Shown here in pieces: positions 34,173-42,038 of a DNA stretch of 64,000 bases (within the stretch, counting starts at the first letter, position 1; every line of letters starts with the position of its first letter). Under the pieces are notes generated by a model that saw only the letters and a list, made by a program, of their open reading frames with translations, searched no databases and had not been told where the DNA came from. The stretch comes from CAZEVY01 sp964515555 (GTDB lineage Bacteria > Acidobacteriota > Terriglobia > Bryobacterales > Bryobacteraceae), in assembly GCA_964515555.1 (NCBI GenBank), contig CAZEVY010000002.1, forward strand, positions 1 through 64,000. Reading direction: 5' to 3'. The translations under genes and the position numbers were made by a program.

Positions 34173-36731
34173 GTGACTGAATTCCTCCGCAACCGGGCCG
34201 CCGACGTGAAATTCGCCTTCCGCATGATGTCCAAAAACCGCGGCTTCACCGCCGTCGCCGTGCTGTCGCTCGCCCTCGGCATCGGGGCCAATACCGCGAT
34301 TTTCACGCTCGTCGACGCCGTCATGCTGCGGATGCTCCCCGTCAAGGAACCCGAGTCGCTCTACGTCATCGCCACCAACCCGGAGCGCCCGCGCACCTCC
34401 TGGAATTACCCCGATTATCTCGCCCTCCGCGACCGGAGTCGCGCCTTCTCCGGCGTGATCGCCTATAGCGGGCCCGGACCGCAAGGCTTCGGCGCCAAGT
34501 CCGGTTCCGGCGAGCGCACCGAGGTCGCCTTCGGCTCCTTCGTCTCCGCCAATTACTTCGAGGTGCTGGGCGTCGAGCCCGCCGTCGGACGCCTCTTCAA
34601 CATCGATCAGGAGCGCGTCCTCGGCGGCGCGCCTTACATCGTCCTCGGCTACGACTTCTGGCGGCGCCGCTTCACGGCCGACCCCCGCGTCGTCGGCATG
34701 GACGTGCGCATCAACGGCTATCCGTTCACGATCGTCGGCGTCGCGCGCTCCGGCTTCACGGGCCTGGAAGTCGGCGCGTCCCCCGATTTCTACGTGCCCG
34801 CCGTGATGCGATCGGAGGTTACCGGCAATCGCAACTGGAACAACCGGCATAGCTGGTGGCTGTACGCGATGGGGCGGCTGAAGCCCGGGGCGACCGTCGC
34901 GCAGGGGAACTCGGAGCTGACCGTCATCAACAAGGCGCAGGAGGATAACGACCGCCGCTCCCGCCCCGCCTCCGAAGCGAAGTACGTCAACACCGGCCCG
35001 CCGGTCCATCTGCTGCCCGGCGCGACCGGCTATTCCGGCATGCGCAACCGCCTCGAGAAGCCTCTCTGGGTGCTGATGATCGTCGTCGGCGTAGTGCTCC
35101 TGATCGCCTGCGCCAACGTCGCGAACCTGATGCTCGCGCGCGCGGCCTCGCGCCGGCAGGAGATCGCCGTGCGCCTCGCGATGGGCTCGGGACGCGGCCG
35201 CCTGCTGGCGCAACTGCTCACGGAAAGCACGCTCCTCGCCGTTCTCGGCGGCGCAGCGGGACTCGTGGTCGCCTACTTCGGCGTCCAGGTGCTCGTCGGC
35301 CTGATGCCGTCGAGCGGCTGGCAGAATTCCTTCATCGACACCGAGCCCGACCTGCGCATGCTGGGCTTCACCTTCGGAGTCTCGGTGTTGACCGGAATCC
35401 TGTTCGGCCTCGCGCCCGCGGTTGGCGCGGCGCGCACCTCGCTGATGTCAACCATCCGCCAGGAGAGCGGCGCGTCCGATTCGCGCGCCAGGATGCGGCT
35501 GCGCAAGACTCTGGTGATCGTGCAGGTGGCGCTGTCGCTGCTGCTGTTGATTGGCGCCGGATTGTTCATGCGCAGCCTGCGCAATCTGCATACGCTCGAC
35601 GCCGGCTTCCGCCGCGACAGTCTCCTGTTCGTCTTCGCCGACCCCACGCGCAACGGCTACAAGGGGCAGCGCACCCGAGATTTCTACGAGCGTCTGCGCG
35701 AGCGCGTCGAGGCCATCCCCGGCGTGCGCACCTCCGTGCTCGCGAGCATCGTGCCGCTGGCGGGATCGCGCTGGAATAGCTGGGTGTCGGTCCCGGGATA
35801 CGTCCCCAAGGCTGGCGAGCGCTCGCTGGTCGACATGAACACCGTCAGCCCTCGATTCTTCGAGACATTCGGCATTCCCATCGTCCTGGGCCGCGACTTC
35901 CGCGCCGAGGACAGCCCCGCGACTACACCCGATCCGCCGGCGACGCCGCCCCGCCCCGGCGAGGTTTCCCCGCACGAGATCGCCGGACCGAAGGTGGCGA
36001 TCATCAACGAGAGCATGGCGAAGAAGTACTTCGCGGGCCGCAACCCGATAGGCCAGCGATTCTCGAACACCGAAACCTACAAGCCGGAGGTATCTTTCGA
36101 GATTGTCGGCGTGGTGAAGGACGCCCATTATTTCGGCCTGCGGGAGGTTACCGAGCCGATGGCCTACAAGGCGATCTGGCGCACCAACGCGGGCTCGCAG
36201 AATCTCTGCATCCGTACCACCAACGATCCCGCGCGGATGATCGAGGCCGTGCGCCGCGAAGTCGCCGCGATCGACCCGGGCGTGCCGGTGTTGCGCACGC
36301 GCACCATGGAGCAGCAGGTCGACACCAACGTCCTTCAGGAGAAGATCGTCGCGACGCTTTCCACCTTCTTCGGCATACTGGCGCTGCTGCTGGCTTCGGT
36401 GGGACTCTACGGCGTGATGGCGCAGTCGGTGACGCGGCGCACGCGCGAGATCGGCATCCGCATGGCGTTGGGGGCTCAGCGCGGCGGGCTGCTGTGGCTG
36501 GTGCTGCGCGACTCGCTCGCGATGGTCGTCATCGGCGCGCTGATCGGCGTGCCGGCGGCGCTGGCGCTGACGAAGTACGTCGCCACGTTTCTCTACGGCA
36601 TCGGCCAGCGCGACCCGCTCGCCATGACGCTGGCGACGGCGGTGCTGTTCGGGGTGGCGATGTTCGCGGCGTACCTGCCCGCACGGCGTGCCAGCCGCGT
36701 CGACCCGAATGTCGCGCTGCGGTACGAGTAG
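34173..36731 (+). CDS. ABC transporter permease, acidobacterial orphan type (MacB/FtsX)
   Basis: 852 aa, two tandem copies of the periplasmic core plus FtsX architecture. The start is MTEFLRNRAADVKFAFRM followed by a membrane helix (FTAVAVLSLALGIGANTAIF). A four-helix FtsX domain lies at about 290-430, a second core domain at about 440-700 and a final FtsX block at 720-852 (TREIGIRMALGAQRGG). No ATPase is fused or adjacent. This is the 'duplicated orphan permease' type abundant in Acidobacteria; the substrate is unknown. GTG start with AAGGAG 9 nt upstream. Unlike the copy at 49261 it lacks the extra N-terminal domain and PadR neighbour. Confidence 0.88.
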   Translation: MTEFLRNRAADVKFAFRMMSKNRGFTAVAVLSLALGIGANTAIFTLVDAVMLRMLPVKEPESLYVIATNPERPRTSWNYPDYLALRDRSRAFSGVIAYSGPGPQGFGAKSGSGERTEVAFGSFVSANYFEVLGVEPAVGRLFNIDQERVLGGAPYIVLGYDFWRRRFTADPRVVGMDVRINGYPFTIVGVARSGFTGLEVGASPDFYVPAVMRSEVTGNRNWNNRHSWWLYAMGRLKPGATVAQGNSELTVINKAQEDNDRRSRPASEAKYVNTGPPVHLLPGATGYSGMRNRLEKPLWVLMIVVGVVLLIACANVANLMLARAASRRQEIAVRLAMGSGRGRLLAQLLTESTLLAVLGGAAGLVVAYFGVQVLVGLMPSSGWQNSFIDTEPDLRMLGFTFGVSVLTGILFGLAPAVGAARTSLMSTIRQESGASDSRARMRLRKTLVIVQVALSLLLLIGAGLFMRSLRNLHTLDAGFRRDSLLFVFADPTRNGYKGQRTRDFYERLRERVEAIPGVRTSVLASIVPLAGSRWNSWVSVPGYVPKAGERSLVDMNTVSPRFFETFGIPIVLGRDFRAEDSPATTPDPPATPPRPGEVSPHEIAGPKVAIINESMAKKYFAGRNPIGQRFSNTETYKPEVSFEIVGVVKDAHYFGLREVTEPMAYKAIWRTNAGSQNLCIRTTNDPARMIEAVRREVAAIDPGVPVLRTRTMEQQVDTNVLQEKIVATLSTFFGILALLLASVGLYGVMAQSVTRRTREIGIRMALGAQRGGLLWLVLRDSLAMVVIGALIGVPAALALTKYVATFLYGIGQRDPLAMTLATAVLFGVAMFAAYLPARRASRVDPNVALRYE

Positions 36732-36737
36732 GCCCCG

Positions 36738-38204
36738 CTACTTTCCGTACACTCCCGTCACGGCGCGGCCGGGCAGCGCACCCGCGACCGTCTTGCCGTC
36801 GCGCACCACGGCGACGCCATTGACGATGACGTGGTCTATTCCCGCCGAAAAGCTGAGCCCCTTCTCGAAGGTCGCGGTGTCGCGCACGGTCGAGGCGTCG
36901 AACACGGCGATATCGGCGTCGGCGCCGATGCGCAGTCGTCCCTTGTTCTTCATCGCCGGGGCGATGGCCTCCAGGCGCTTTGCCGGCATCAGCGTCATCT
37001 TGCGGAGCGCCTCCATCAGCGGCATCGCCTTGCGCTCGCGCGAATAGTAGCCGAGCGCGCGCGTGAACGTCCCGGCGCTGCGCGGATGCGCCAGGGGCGC
37101 GTACGGCATCCCGTCGGAGGCGACCATCACGAACGGCGCGGCCATGGCCCGCTCGATCCACTCCGGTTTCATCACATGCATGATGACGATGCCGCCCTGC
37201 TTCCGGTAGCGCTCGAACGATTCCTTGGTGAGCCGCTCGCCGGTGTTCTGCCATTGGAGGTCGCCGTAGGAGATCGCCAGGCGTTGCTGCCAGCCGTCGT
37301 CGAAGATGGTCGATTCGAGAAATGTCGACGCGGCGGTATAGGGGTAGGCCTCAGTCGTGATGTCCAGCCCGCGGGCACGGGCTGAGGCGATCATCTCGAG
37401 CGTCAGCGGGATCGCCCCCAGGCTCACGCTGTTGAGATGGACGATGTGAAGCGACGCCCCAGTGGCGGCGGCGTTCGAGATCACTTCCTGAATCGAATCG
37501 ACGCCCATGCCGCGCACGTGGCAGTAGATCGGGACCTTCCATCGTGCCGCCATCTGGAATACGCGGAAGATCTCCTCGCGCGACGCGCCCGGATAATACT
37601 GGTGCGCCATCCCGATTCCCAGCGCTCCCTCGCGAAGCTGGCGCTCCATCTCGGCGGCAAGATTGGTGATTTCTTCCGGGCGATCGAGCGGTTGGTATCG
37701 TCCTTTCTGCGAAATCGTATTCCAGCGCACGGCCGATTCCTGACCGGTCGACGAGCGGATGGCTTGCACGGCGGCGGCGTGTTCCTTCATCACGGCAACG
37801 CGGGCCGCGCCGTGCGAGACGGTCGCGCCGTAGTTGAGGATCGAACCCTTCCCGCGCTCGCGCAGAAACTCGCCGGTGAACGGTGCGCCAACCTCCAGTT
37901 CGAGAGCCGTGGTGACGCCGTCGTGAGCCTGGTATTCGTTGGCCTGATTCGTCTGCCCGTGGGCGTGCAGGTCGATGAACCCCGGCGCGACCACTCGCCC
38001 GCTCGCCGCCAGCGTTATCTTCCCTCTCAGCCGCTGCGCCGAGATCGCCGCGATCCTTCCGGCGCGTACGCCGACGTCGCGAACGGCGTCGACGCCCGAC
38101 TCCGGGTCCATGACGCGGCCGCCGGTGACGACCAGGTCGAACTCCTGCGCCGCAACGGGCAGCGCGGCCGCGAACACCAACGCGGCGATGCGGCATGTCG
38201 ACAC
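36738..38204 (-). CDS. Exported amidohydrolase, N-acyl-D-amino-acid deacylase type
   Basis: 488 aa. A signal peptide (RIAALVFAAALPVAAQ) precedes an amidohydrolase fold. HAHGQ supplies the first metal histidines (about residue 85), ELEVG the bridging residue, CHVRG and VHLNS further histidines, and ASDGMPY the catalytic aspartate. The layout fits D-aminoacylase and N-acyl-D-Asp/Glu deacylases, which hydrolyse N-acyl-D-amino acids; the exact substrate is not decidable by eye. The frame is open to 38444, but the GTG at 38204 has a strong AGGAGGTGA 7 nt upstream and gives the signal peptide. Confidence 0.85.
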   Translation of the reverse strand: MSTCRIAALVFAAALPVAAQEFDLVVTGGRVMDPESGVDAVRDVGVRAGRIAAISAQRLRGKITLAASGRVVAPGFIDLHAHGQTNQANEYQAHDGVTTALELEVGAPFTGEFLRERGKGSILNYGATVSHGAARVAVMKEHAAAVQAIRSSTGQESAVRWNTISQKGRYQPLDRPEEITNLAAEMERQLREGALGIGMAHQYYPGASREEIFRVFQMAARWKVPIYCHVRGMGVDSIQEVISNAAATGASLHIVHLNSVSLGAIPLTLEMIASARARGLDITTEAYPYTAASTFLESTIFDDGWQQRLAISYGDLQWQNTGERLTKESFERYRKQGGIVIMHVMKPEWIERAMAAPFVMVASDGMPYAPLAHPRSAGTFTRALGYYSRERKAMPLMEALRKMTLMPAKRLEAIAPAMKNKGRLRIGADADIAVFDASTVRDTATFEKGLSFSAGIDHVIVNGVAVVRDGKTVAGALPGRAVTGVYGK

Positions 38205-38232
38205 GAGTTCACCTCCTGACCGGCGACCCGCC

Positions 38233-38242
38233 AGTATACGAT
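38233..38242. promoter_or_regulatory. Overlapping divergent -10 boxes
   Basis: TACGAT on the plus strand (38237-38242) ends 7 nt before the cyclophilin ATG. TATACT on the minus strand (38233-38238) faces the amidohydrolase gene, 28 nt before its start. The two overlap by 2 bp, so only one polymerase could initiate at a time. The plus-strand gene would be leaderless; the minus-strand gene has a normal leader with Shine-Dalgarno. Confidence 0.4.
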
Positions 38243-38249
38243 AGTCCCG

Positions 38250-38888
38250 ATGGTTTCGCGCCGGGTCTGCGTTGCCGCGCTGCTGCTCTCCGCCAGTTGC
38301 TCGCCGCCGCCGGAGACGAAGAAGACCGAAACGCCCAAAGCGCCGGCGAAGCCGCCCGAGGCCTATCGCGTGAAGTTCGAGACGACGCGCGGCGACTTCG
38401 TGATCGCGGTGAAGCGCGAGTGGGCGCCGAACGGCGCCGACCATTTCTATCGCCTAATCGACGGGCGTTTCTACGACGGTGTCCGGTTCTTCCGCGTCGT
38501 GCGGAACTTCGTCGCGCAATTCGGCATCAACGGCGACGTGAAGACCAACCAGTTGTGGGGCTCCGTCGCCATCCCCGACGATCCCGTGAAGCTCTCGAAC
38601 CGCAAGGGCACGATCGCCTTCGCCAAGCTCGGGCCGAACTCGCGCCGCACGCAGGTCTTCATCAATCTGCGCGACAACCGCGCGCTCGATAAGGACGGAT
38701 TCGCGGCCTTCGGCCAGGTGGTCGAGGGGATGGAAAACGTCGAGAAGTTGTGGTCGTCCTACGGGGAGACGTCGAACCGCGGCGGCGGCGGACCCGATCC
38801 GACTAAGATCGAGCTGCGGGGCGCAGCCTATCTCGACGCGCAGTTCCCGCGCCTGGACGCGATCGTCAGGGCCACCGTTGTACAGTAG
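38250..38888 (+). CDS. Peptidyl-prolyl isomerase, cyclophilin type, probable lipoprotein
   Basis: 212 aa. The start ALLLSASC resembles a lipobox (cysteine about residue 17, with S rather than L at -3), followed by a Pro/Lys-rich tether and a cyclophilin domain from about residue 43: TTRGDFVIAV, DGVRFFRVVRNFVAQFGI, GTIAFAKLG and FINLRDNRALDKDGFAAFG. Cyclophilins catalyse proline isomerisation and aid protein folding, here probably in the periplasm. The FAR and FVIQGGD-type active-site strings are only partly kept (FRVV, FVAQFG). Leaderless-type -10 box upstream. Confidence 0.87.
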   Translation: MVSRRVCVAALLLSASCSPPPETKKTETPKAPAKPPEAYRVKFETTRGDFVIAVKREWAPNGADHFYRLIDGRFYDGVRFFRVVRNFVAQFGINGDVKTNQLWGSVAIPDDPVKLSNRKGTIAFAKLGPNSRRTQVFINLRDNRALDKDGFAAFGQVVEGMENVEKLWSSYGETSNRGGGGPDPTKIELRGAAYLDAQFPRLDAIVRATVVQ

Positions 38889-38892
38889 TCGC

Positions 38893-39848
38893 ATGAAGCG
38901 GCGAACGTTTCTCGAAGCCACGGCGGCGGCGCTCGGCACGAGCGTCAAGGCGCTGGCCGACCTGCCGATGCCCATGACGGAACTCGGAAAGTCGGGCCTC
39001 GTCGTCAGCCGGTTCTGCCTCGGCGGTTATCACATGGCCGTCCAGGGCGACGAGGAAGGCGTGCGCATCATCCGCCGCGCGCTCGACCTCGGCGTCAACT
39101 TACTCGACAGCGCGCACAAGTATCACACGGCCGCAGCGACGAGATCTACGGCAAGGCGCTTTCCGGCGGGTTGCGGCAGAAGGTGATCCTCATGTCGAAG
39201 GCGCACCTGCGCGATCGCGACGGCGCCATGCGGCAGCTCGAAGAGACACTCACGCGCATGAAGACCGATTACCTCGACCTCTGGCAGTGTCACGAGGTGT
39301 CGACGCACGCGGAGGTCGAGAGAATCTTCGGCCCCGGCGGCTCGCTCGAAGCCTTCGTCAAAGCGAAGGAACAGGGCAAGGTGCGGCACATCGGCTTCAC
39401 AGGCCACCACGACTACACTGTCCACCAGCGCCTGCTCGAAGGCTACGACGGCTGGGAGACCGTGCAGCACCCGGTCAACCTGATCGACCCGCACTATCTC
39501 AGCTTCATCGCGAACTTCCTTCCGAACGCGGCGAAGAAGGGACTCGGGCGCATCGGCATGAAGTCGAACGCCATCGGCGAGATCACGAAGAACAAGGTGG
39601 CGGCCATCGCCGACTGTCTGCGCTTCGCCTGGAGCCAGGAGATCGACACCCTGGTGTCGGGAGTGGAGTCGACCGGGCAGCTCGAAGAGAATGTCGCTGC
39701 GTGCAAAACGCACAAGAAGATGTCGAAACAGGAAATCACGATCCTGTTGCACCGCACGCGGCAGGGGAAGTACGGTCCGAAGATCGAGCGCTACAAGAAA
39801 CCCGAAGCGGGGGCGAGGTTTCGACCACACCGCGACGGCGAGGTCTGA
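38893..39848 (+). pseudogene. Aldo/keto reductase with one-base frameshift, Tat-exported
   Basis: Two adjacent frames (38893-39186 and 39171-39848) make one aldo/keto reductase (about 318 aa) if a single A is restored near 39126, changing CACACGG to CACAACGG. The join then reads LDSAHKYHNGRSDEIYG, a normal family segment. N-terminus MKRRTFLEATAAALG is a Tat signal. The catalytic tetrad is present across both halves: Asp and Tyr in LLDSAHKYH, Lys in LMSKAHL and His in WQCHEV. Either a recent mutation or a sequencing or assembly error. TACAGT ends 6 nt before the ATG. Substrate unknown. Confidence 0.85.
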
Positions 39849-39862
39849 CTCTCCAGTCAAAA

Positions 39863-39930
39863 TCGCGCACAACGCAGCGGGGCGCGAGCGTTGACTGCCA
39901 GGATGGAGCGCGCCCCGTTCTGTGCGCTCA
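39863..39930 (-). repeat. 68-nt palindromic element, copy 1
   Basis: On the minus strand it begins with the TGA stop of the TPR gene (39928-39930) and continues GCGCACAGAACGGGGCGCGC. The outer arms GCGCACA/TGTGCGC and the inner arms of about ten GC pairs (GGGGCGCG/CGCGCCCC) form a long hairpin with an asymmetric bulge. A second copy at 58062-58129 matches at 61 of 68 positions, with all differences in the central part. It lies between two convergent genes. Confidence 0.8.
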
Positions 39931-41148
39931 GAGCCGCTTCAACTCCTCGCGCGCGCGATCCCGCCACTTGCGCACCTGCCCGGCGCGATACGACGGGGCC
40001 GTCGCCACGGCTTCGATCGCACGCTCGAATGCCGACCGCGCCTCCTTCGTCCGGCCCACCCGCACCAGCGCCTGCCCGTAGAACACCAGTCCCTCGGGGT
40101 CGTACTCGCGGCGGTCGACGAACGCCTCCAGGCGCCGCAGCGCCTCCTCGGCATTGCCCAGCGCGAGATGCGCCGCACCCAGCTCGCGCAGCACCTCCCC
40201 GCTGCGCGCCTTCTCGTTGATGCGCGCGGCGCGATCGAGCAGGGGCAGCGCTTCGGCGGCGCGATCCGTCTCGCGCAACAGGCGGCCGAGCGAGAGCAGG
40301 TAGTCGGCGTCGTCGGGTTCGATCTCGACGGCCTTGCGGAAACGCGTCTCGGCCTCGCCGGAGTTGCGGCGCTGCTCGTAAATGAGCCCGAGCTGGTAAT
40401 GCGCATCGGCGTCGCGCGGATTGAGTGTGGTCGCCTCCAAATGGCGGCGAAAGCTCTGCTGATGCGAGAGGCCCGAGCCGAGACCCGCGACGCTCGACCC
40501 GAATCGCAAGTACAGCCAGTAGGCGATGCACGGCGTCGCGAAGCCGAACATGCCGAAGCCGATGAATCCGGACAGAAACCCGGCGGCGACGCACCCGGCC
40601 GACGCCGCGGCCGCCGTCACCAGTCCGCTCGCGAAGCTGCCGCCCGGCACACTCCGCAACACGCAGGTTGCGAGTGCGAGAAAGTAGACGAAGGCCGCGC
40701 TCTTGAGCATCAACGCGGAATTCGTCGCGCCGCGAGCGCCGATCGCCACGCGGGCAATGGCGAAGGGCAGGTGCGCCGCGCCCCATGCCAACAGCAGGCA
40801 GGTGGCGGCGCCGGCGTAGTCTCGCTCCAGCACCAGCCGCGTCGGCCCCAGCGATCCCCAGCGCGCCAGCGCGACAATGGCGATCGGCGTGAACAGGCAG
40901 GTGACGAAGAAGATCTCGCCGAGCGATCGCGAAGGCGCCAGGCCTACGATGTCACGCAGGACATTCTCCGGCGCCTCCTCGAACGCCTCCGCGCCCCGGT
41001 GCACTCCCACGCGATCCGGCGCGATCATGAGCACCGCTACCGCCGCCGCCAACAGCACGGCCATCCAGAAGCGTCCATGGTCGAGCGTCCGCGAGGGCGC
41101 GTCAAGCGGCTTGGTGTAGTAGGCGAGGAGCAGCTTGACGAAGTCCAC
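39928..41148 (-). CDS. Membrane protein with C-terminal TPR repeats
   Basis: 406 aa. Residues 1-240 hold several hydrophobic segments (e.g. WMAVLLAAAVAVLMI, GEIFFVTCLFTPIAIVAL) resembling a Yip1-type membrane domain. From about residue 245, four TPR units follow (HYQLGLIYEQRRNSGEAETRF, then similar 34-residue blocks with AHLALGNAEEALRRL and FYGQALVRVGRTKEA), which would face the cytosol and bind partners. No enzymatic motif. The GTG start lies 1 nt after the stop of the SDR gene, so the two are co-transcribed. The stop codon is the first triplet of a dispersed palindromic element. Confidence 0.78.
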   Translation of the reverse strand: MDFVKLLLAYYTKPLDAPSRTLDHGRFWMAVLLAAAVAVLMIAPDRVGVHRGAEAFEEAPENVLRDIVGLAPSRSLGEIFFVTCLFTPIAIVALARWGSLGPTRLVLERDYAGAATCLLLAWGAAHLPFAIARVAIGARGATNSALMLKSAAFVYFLALATCVLRSVPGGSFASGLVTAAAASAGCVAAGFLSGFIGFGMFGFATPCIAYWLYLRFGSSVAGLGSGLSHQQSFRRHLEATTLNPRDADAHYQLGLIYEQRRNSGEAETRFRKAVEIEPDDADYLLSLGRLLRETDRAAEALPLLDRAARINEKARSGEVLRELGAAHLALGNAEEALRRLEAFVDRREYDPEGLVFYGQALVRVGRTKEARSAFERAIEAVATAPSYRAGQVRKWRDRAREELKRL

Positions 41149-41149
41149 G

Positions 41150-41977
41150 CTAGAACCTCGCGCCGCCGCTGACGACGAGCACTTCGCCGCTCACGTAGTC
41201 GGAAAGCGGCGAGCAGAAAAACAAGACCGCGCCCGCGGCCTCTTCGGGAGTCCCGAGCCGGCCCAGCGGTACGCGATTCGGCGCCGCGTCGCGCAGACCC
41301 GGCTGCACGCCGATGCGAATCTCGCGGCCCTTCATCTCGATCTTCGCCTCGGGCGAATCGATCGGCGTCATCAGGCGCGTGTCGATTAGTCCGAAGGCCA
41401 CGCAGTTCACGTTGACGTTGTAGCGGCCCCATTCCTTGGCCATCGTCTTGGTGAGGCCCACCACCGCCGCCTTGCCGCTCGCGTAACCCGCCTGTCCGGC
41501 GTTGCCGTCGGTGCCGGAAATCGAGCTGATGTTGACCACCTTGCGCATCACGCGCTCGCCCGCGGCCGCCTCCTTTTTCGCCGTCTCCCGCATCCAGCCC
41601 GAGACCGCGCGCAGAATGCGGAACGGCGCCACGGCGTGAATGTCGAGCATCGCCTGGAACTGCTCATCGGCGGTCTTCTGGATGACGTTGTCCCAGGTGT
41701 AGCCCGCGTTGTTGACGATGATGTCCACGCCGCCGAACTTCGCCAGCATCGTCTCGACGAGCCGCTGGGGAAATCCCGGCTCCGTCAGGTCGCCGGCGAG
41801 GCCCAGGGCGTGCGCGCCGCGTACCCGCAGAATCTCCTCGGTCTCGCGCGAGACGCCGGCGTCGACGTCGTTGACGAACACCGCCGCCCCCGCAAGTCCC
41901 AGTCCCTCGGCGATCGCGCGTCCGATGCCGCGTCCGGCGCCCGTGACCAGCGCCCGCTTGTCCTTCAGTGAGAACAT
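41150..41977 (-). CDS. SDR-family NAD(P)-dependent dehydrogenase (FabG-like)
   Basis: 275 aa. A classical SDR: TGAGRGIG at residues 12-19 binds the cofactor, NNAG is in the central strand (VDIIVNNAGYTW), and the catalytic Ser and Tyr-x3-Lys lie in NISSISGTDG and YASGKAAV. It resembles 3-oxoacyl-ACP reductases of the FabG group. A stretch of about 30 residues before the C-terminus (SPEAKIEMKGREIRIGVQ) is an insert relative to FabG. The substrate is open. The ATG at 41977 is chosen over longer frames because TAACCT lies 7 nt upstream; no Shine-Dalgarno sequence. Confidence 0.87.
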   Translation of the reverse strand: MFSLKDKRALVTGAGRGIGRAIAEGLGLAGAAVFVNDVDAGVSRETEEILRVRGAHALGLAGDLTEPGFPQRLVETMLAKFGGVDIIVNNAGYTWDNVIQKTADEQFQAMLDIHAVAPFRILRAVSGWMRETAKKEAAAGERVMRKVVNISSISGTDGNAGQAGYASGKAAVVGLTKTMAKEWGRYNVNVNCVAFGLIDTRLMTPIDSPEAKIEMKGREIRIGVQPGLRDAAPNRVPLGRLGTPEEAAGAVLFFCSPLSDYVSGEVLVVSGGARF

Positions 41978-41984
41978 CGCCAGC

Positions 41985-41990
41985 AGGTTA
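41985..41990 (-). promoter_or_regulatory. -10 box before the SDR gene
   Basis: TAACCT on the minus strand, 7 nt before the ATG at 41977. It is in the 61-nt gap after the Ser/Thr kinase gene. Suggests a separate, leaderless transcript for SDR plus TPR gene. Confidence 0.4.
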
Positions 41991-42038
41991 TCACGCCGCG
42001 CCGCGGCCCGCCTTGATCTCGCCGTCCGGCGACAGCGG

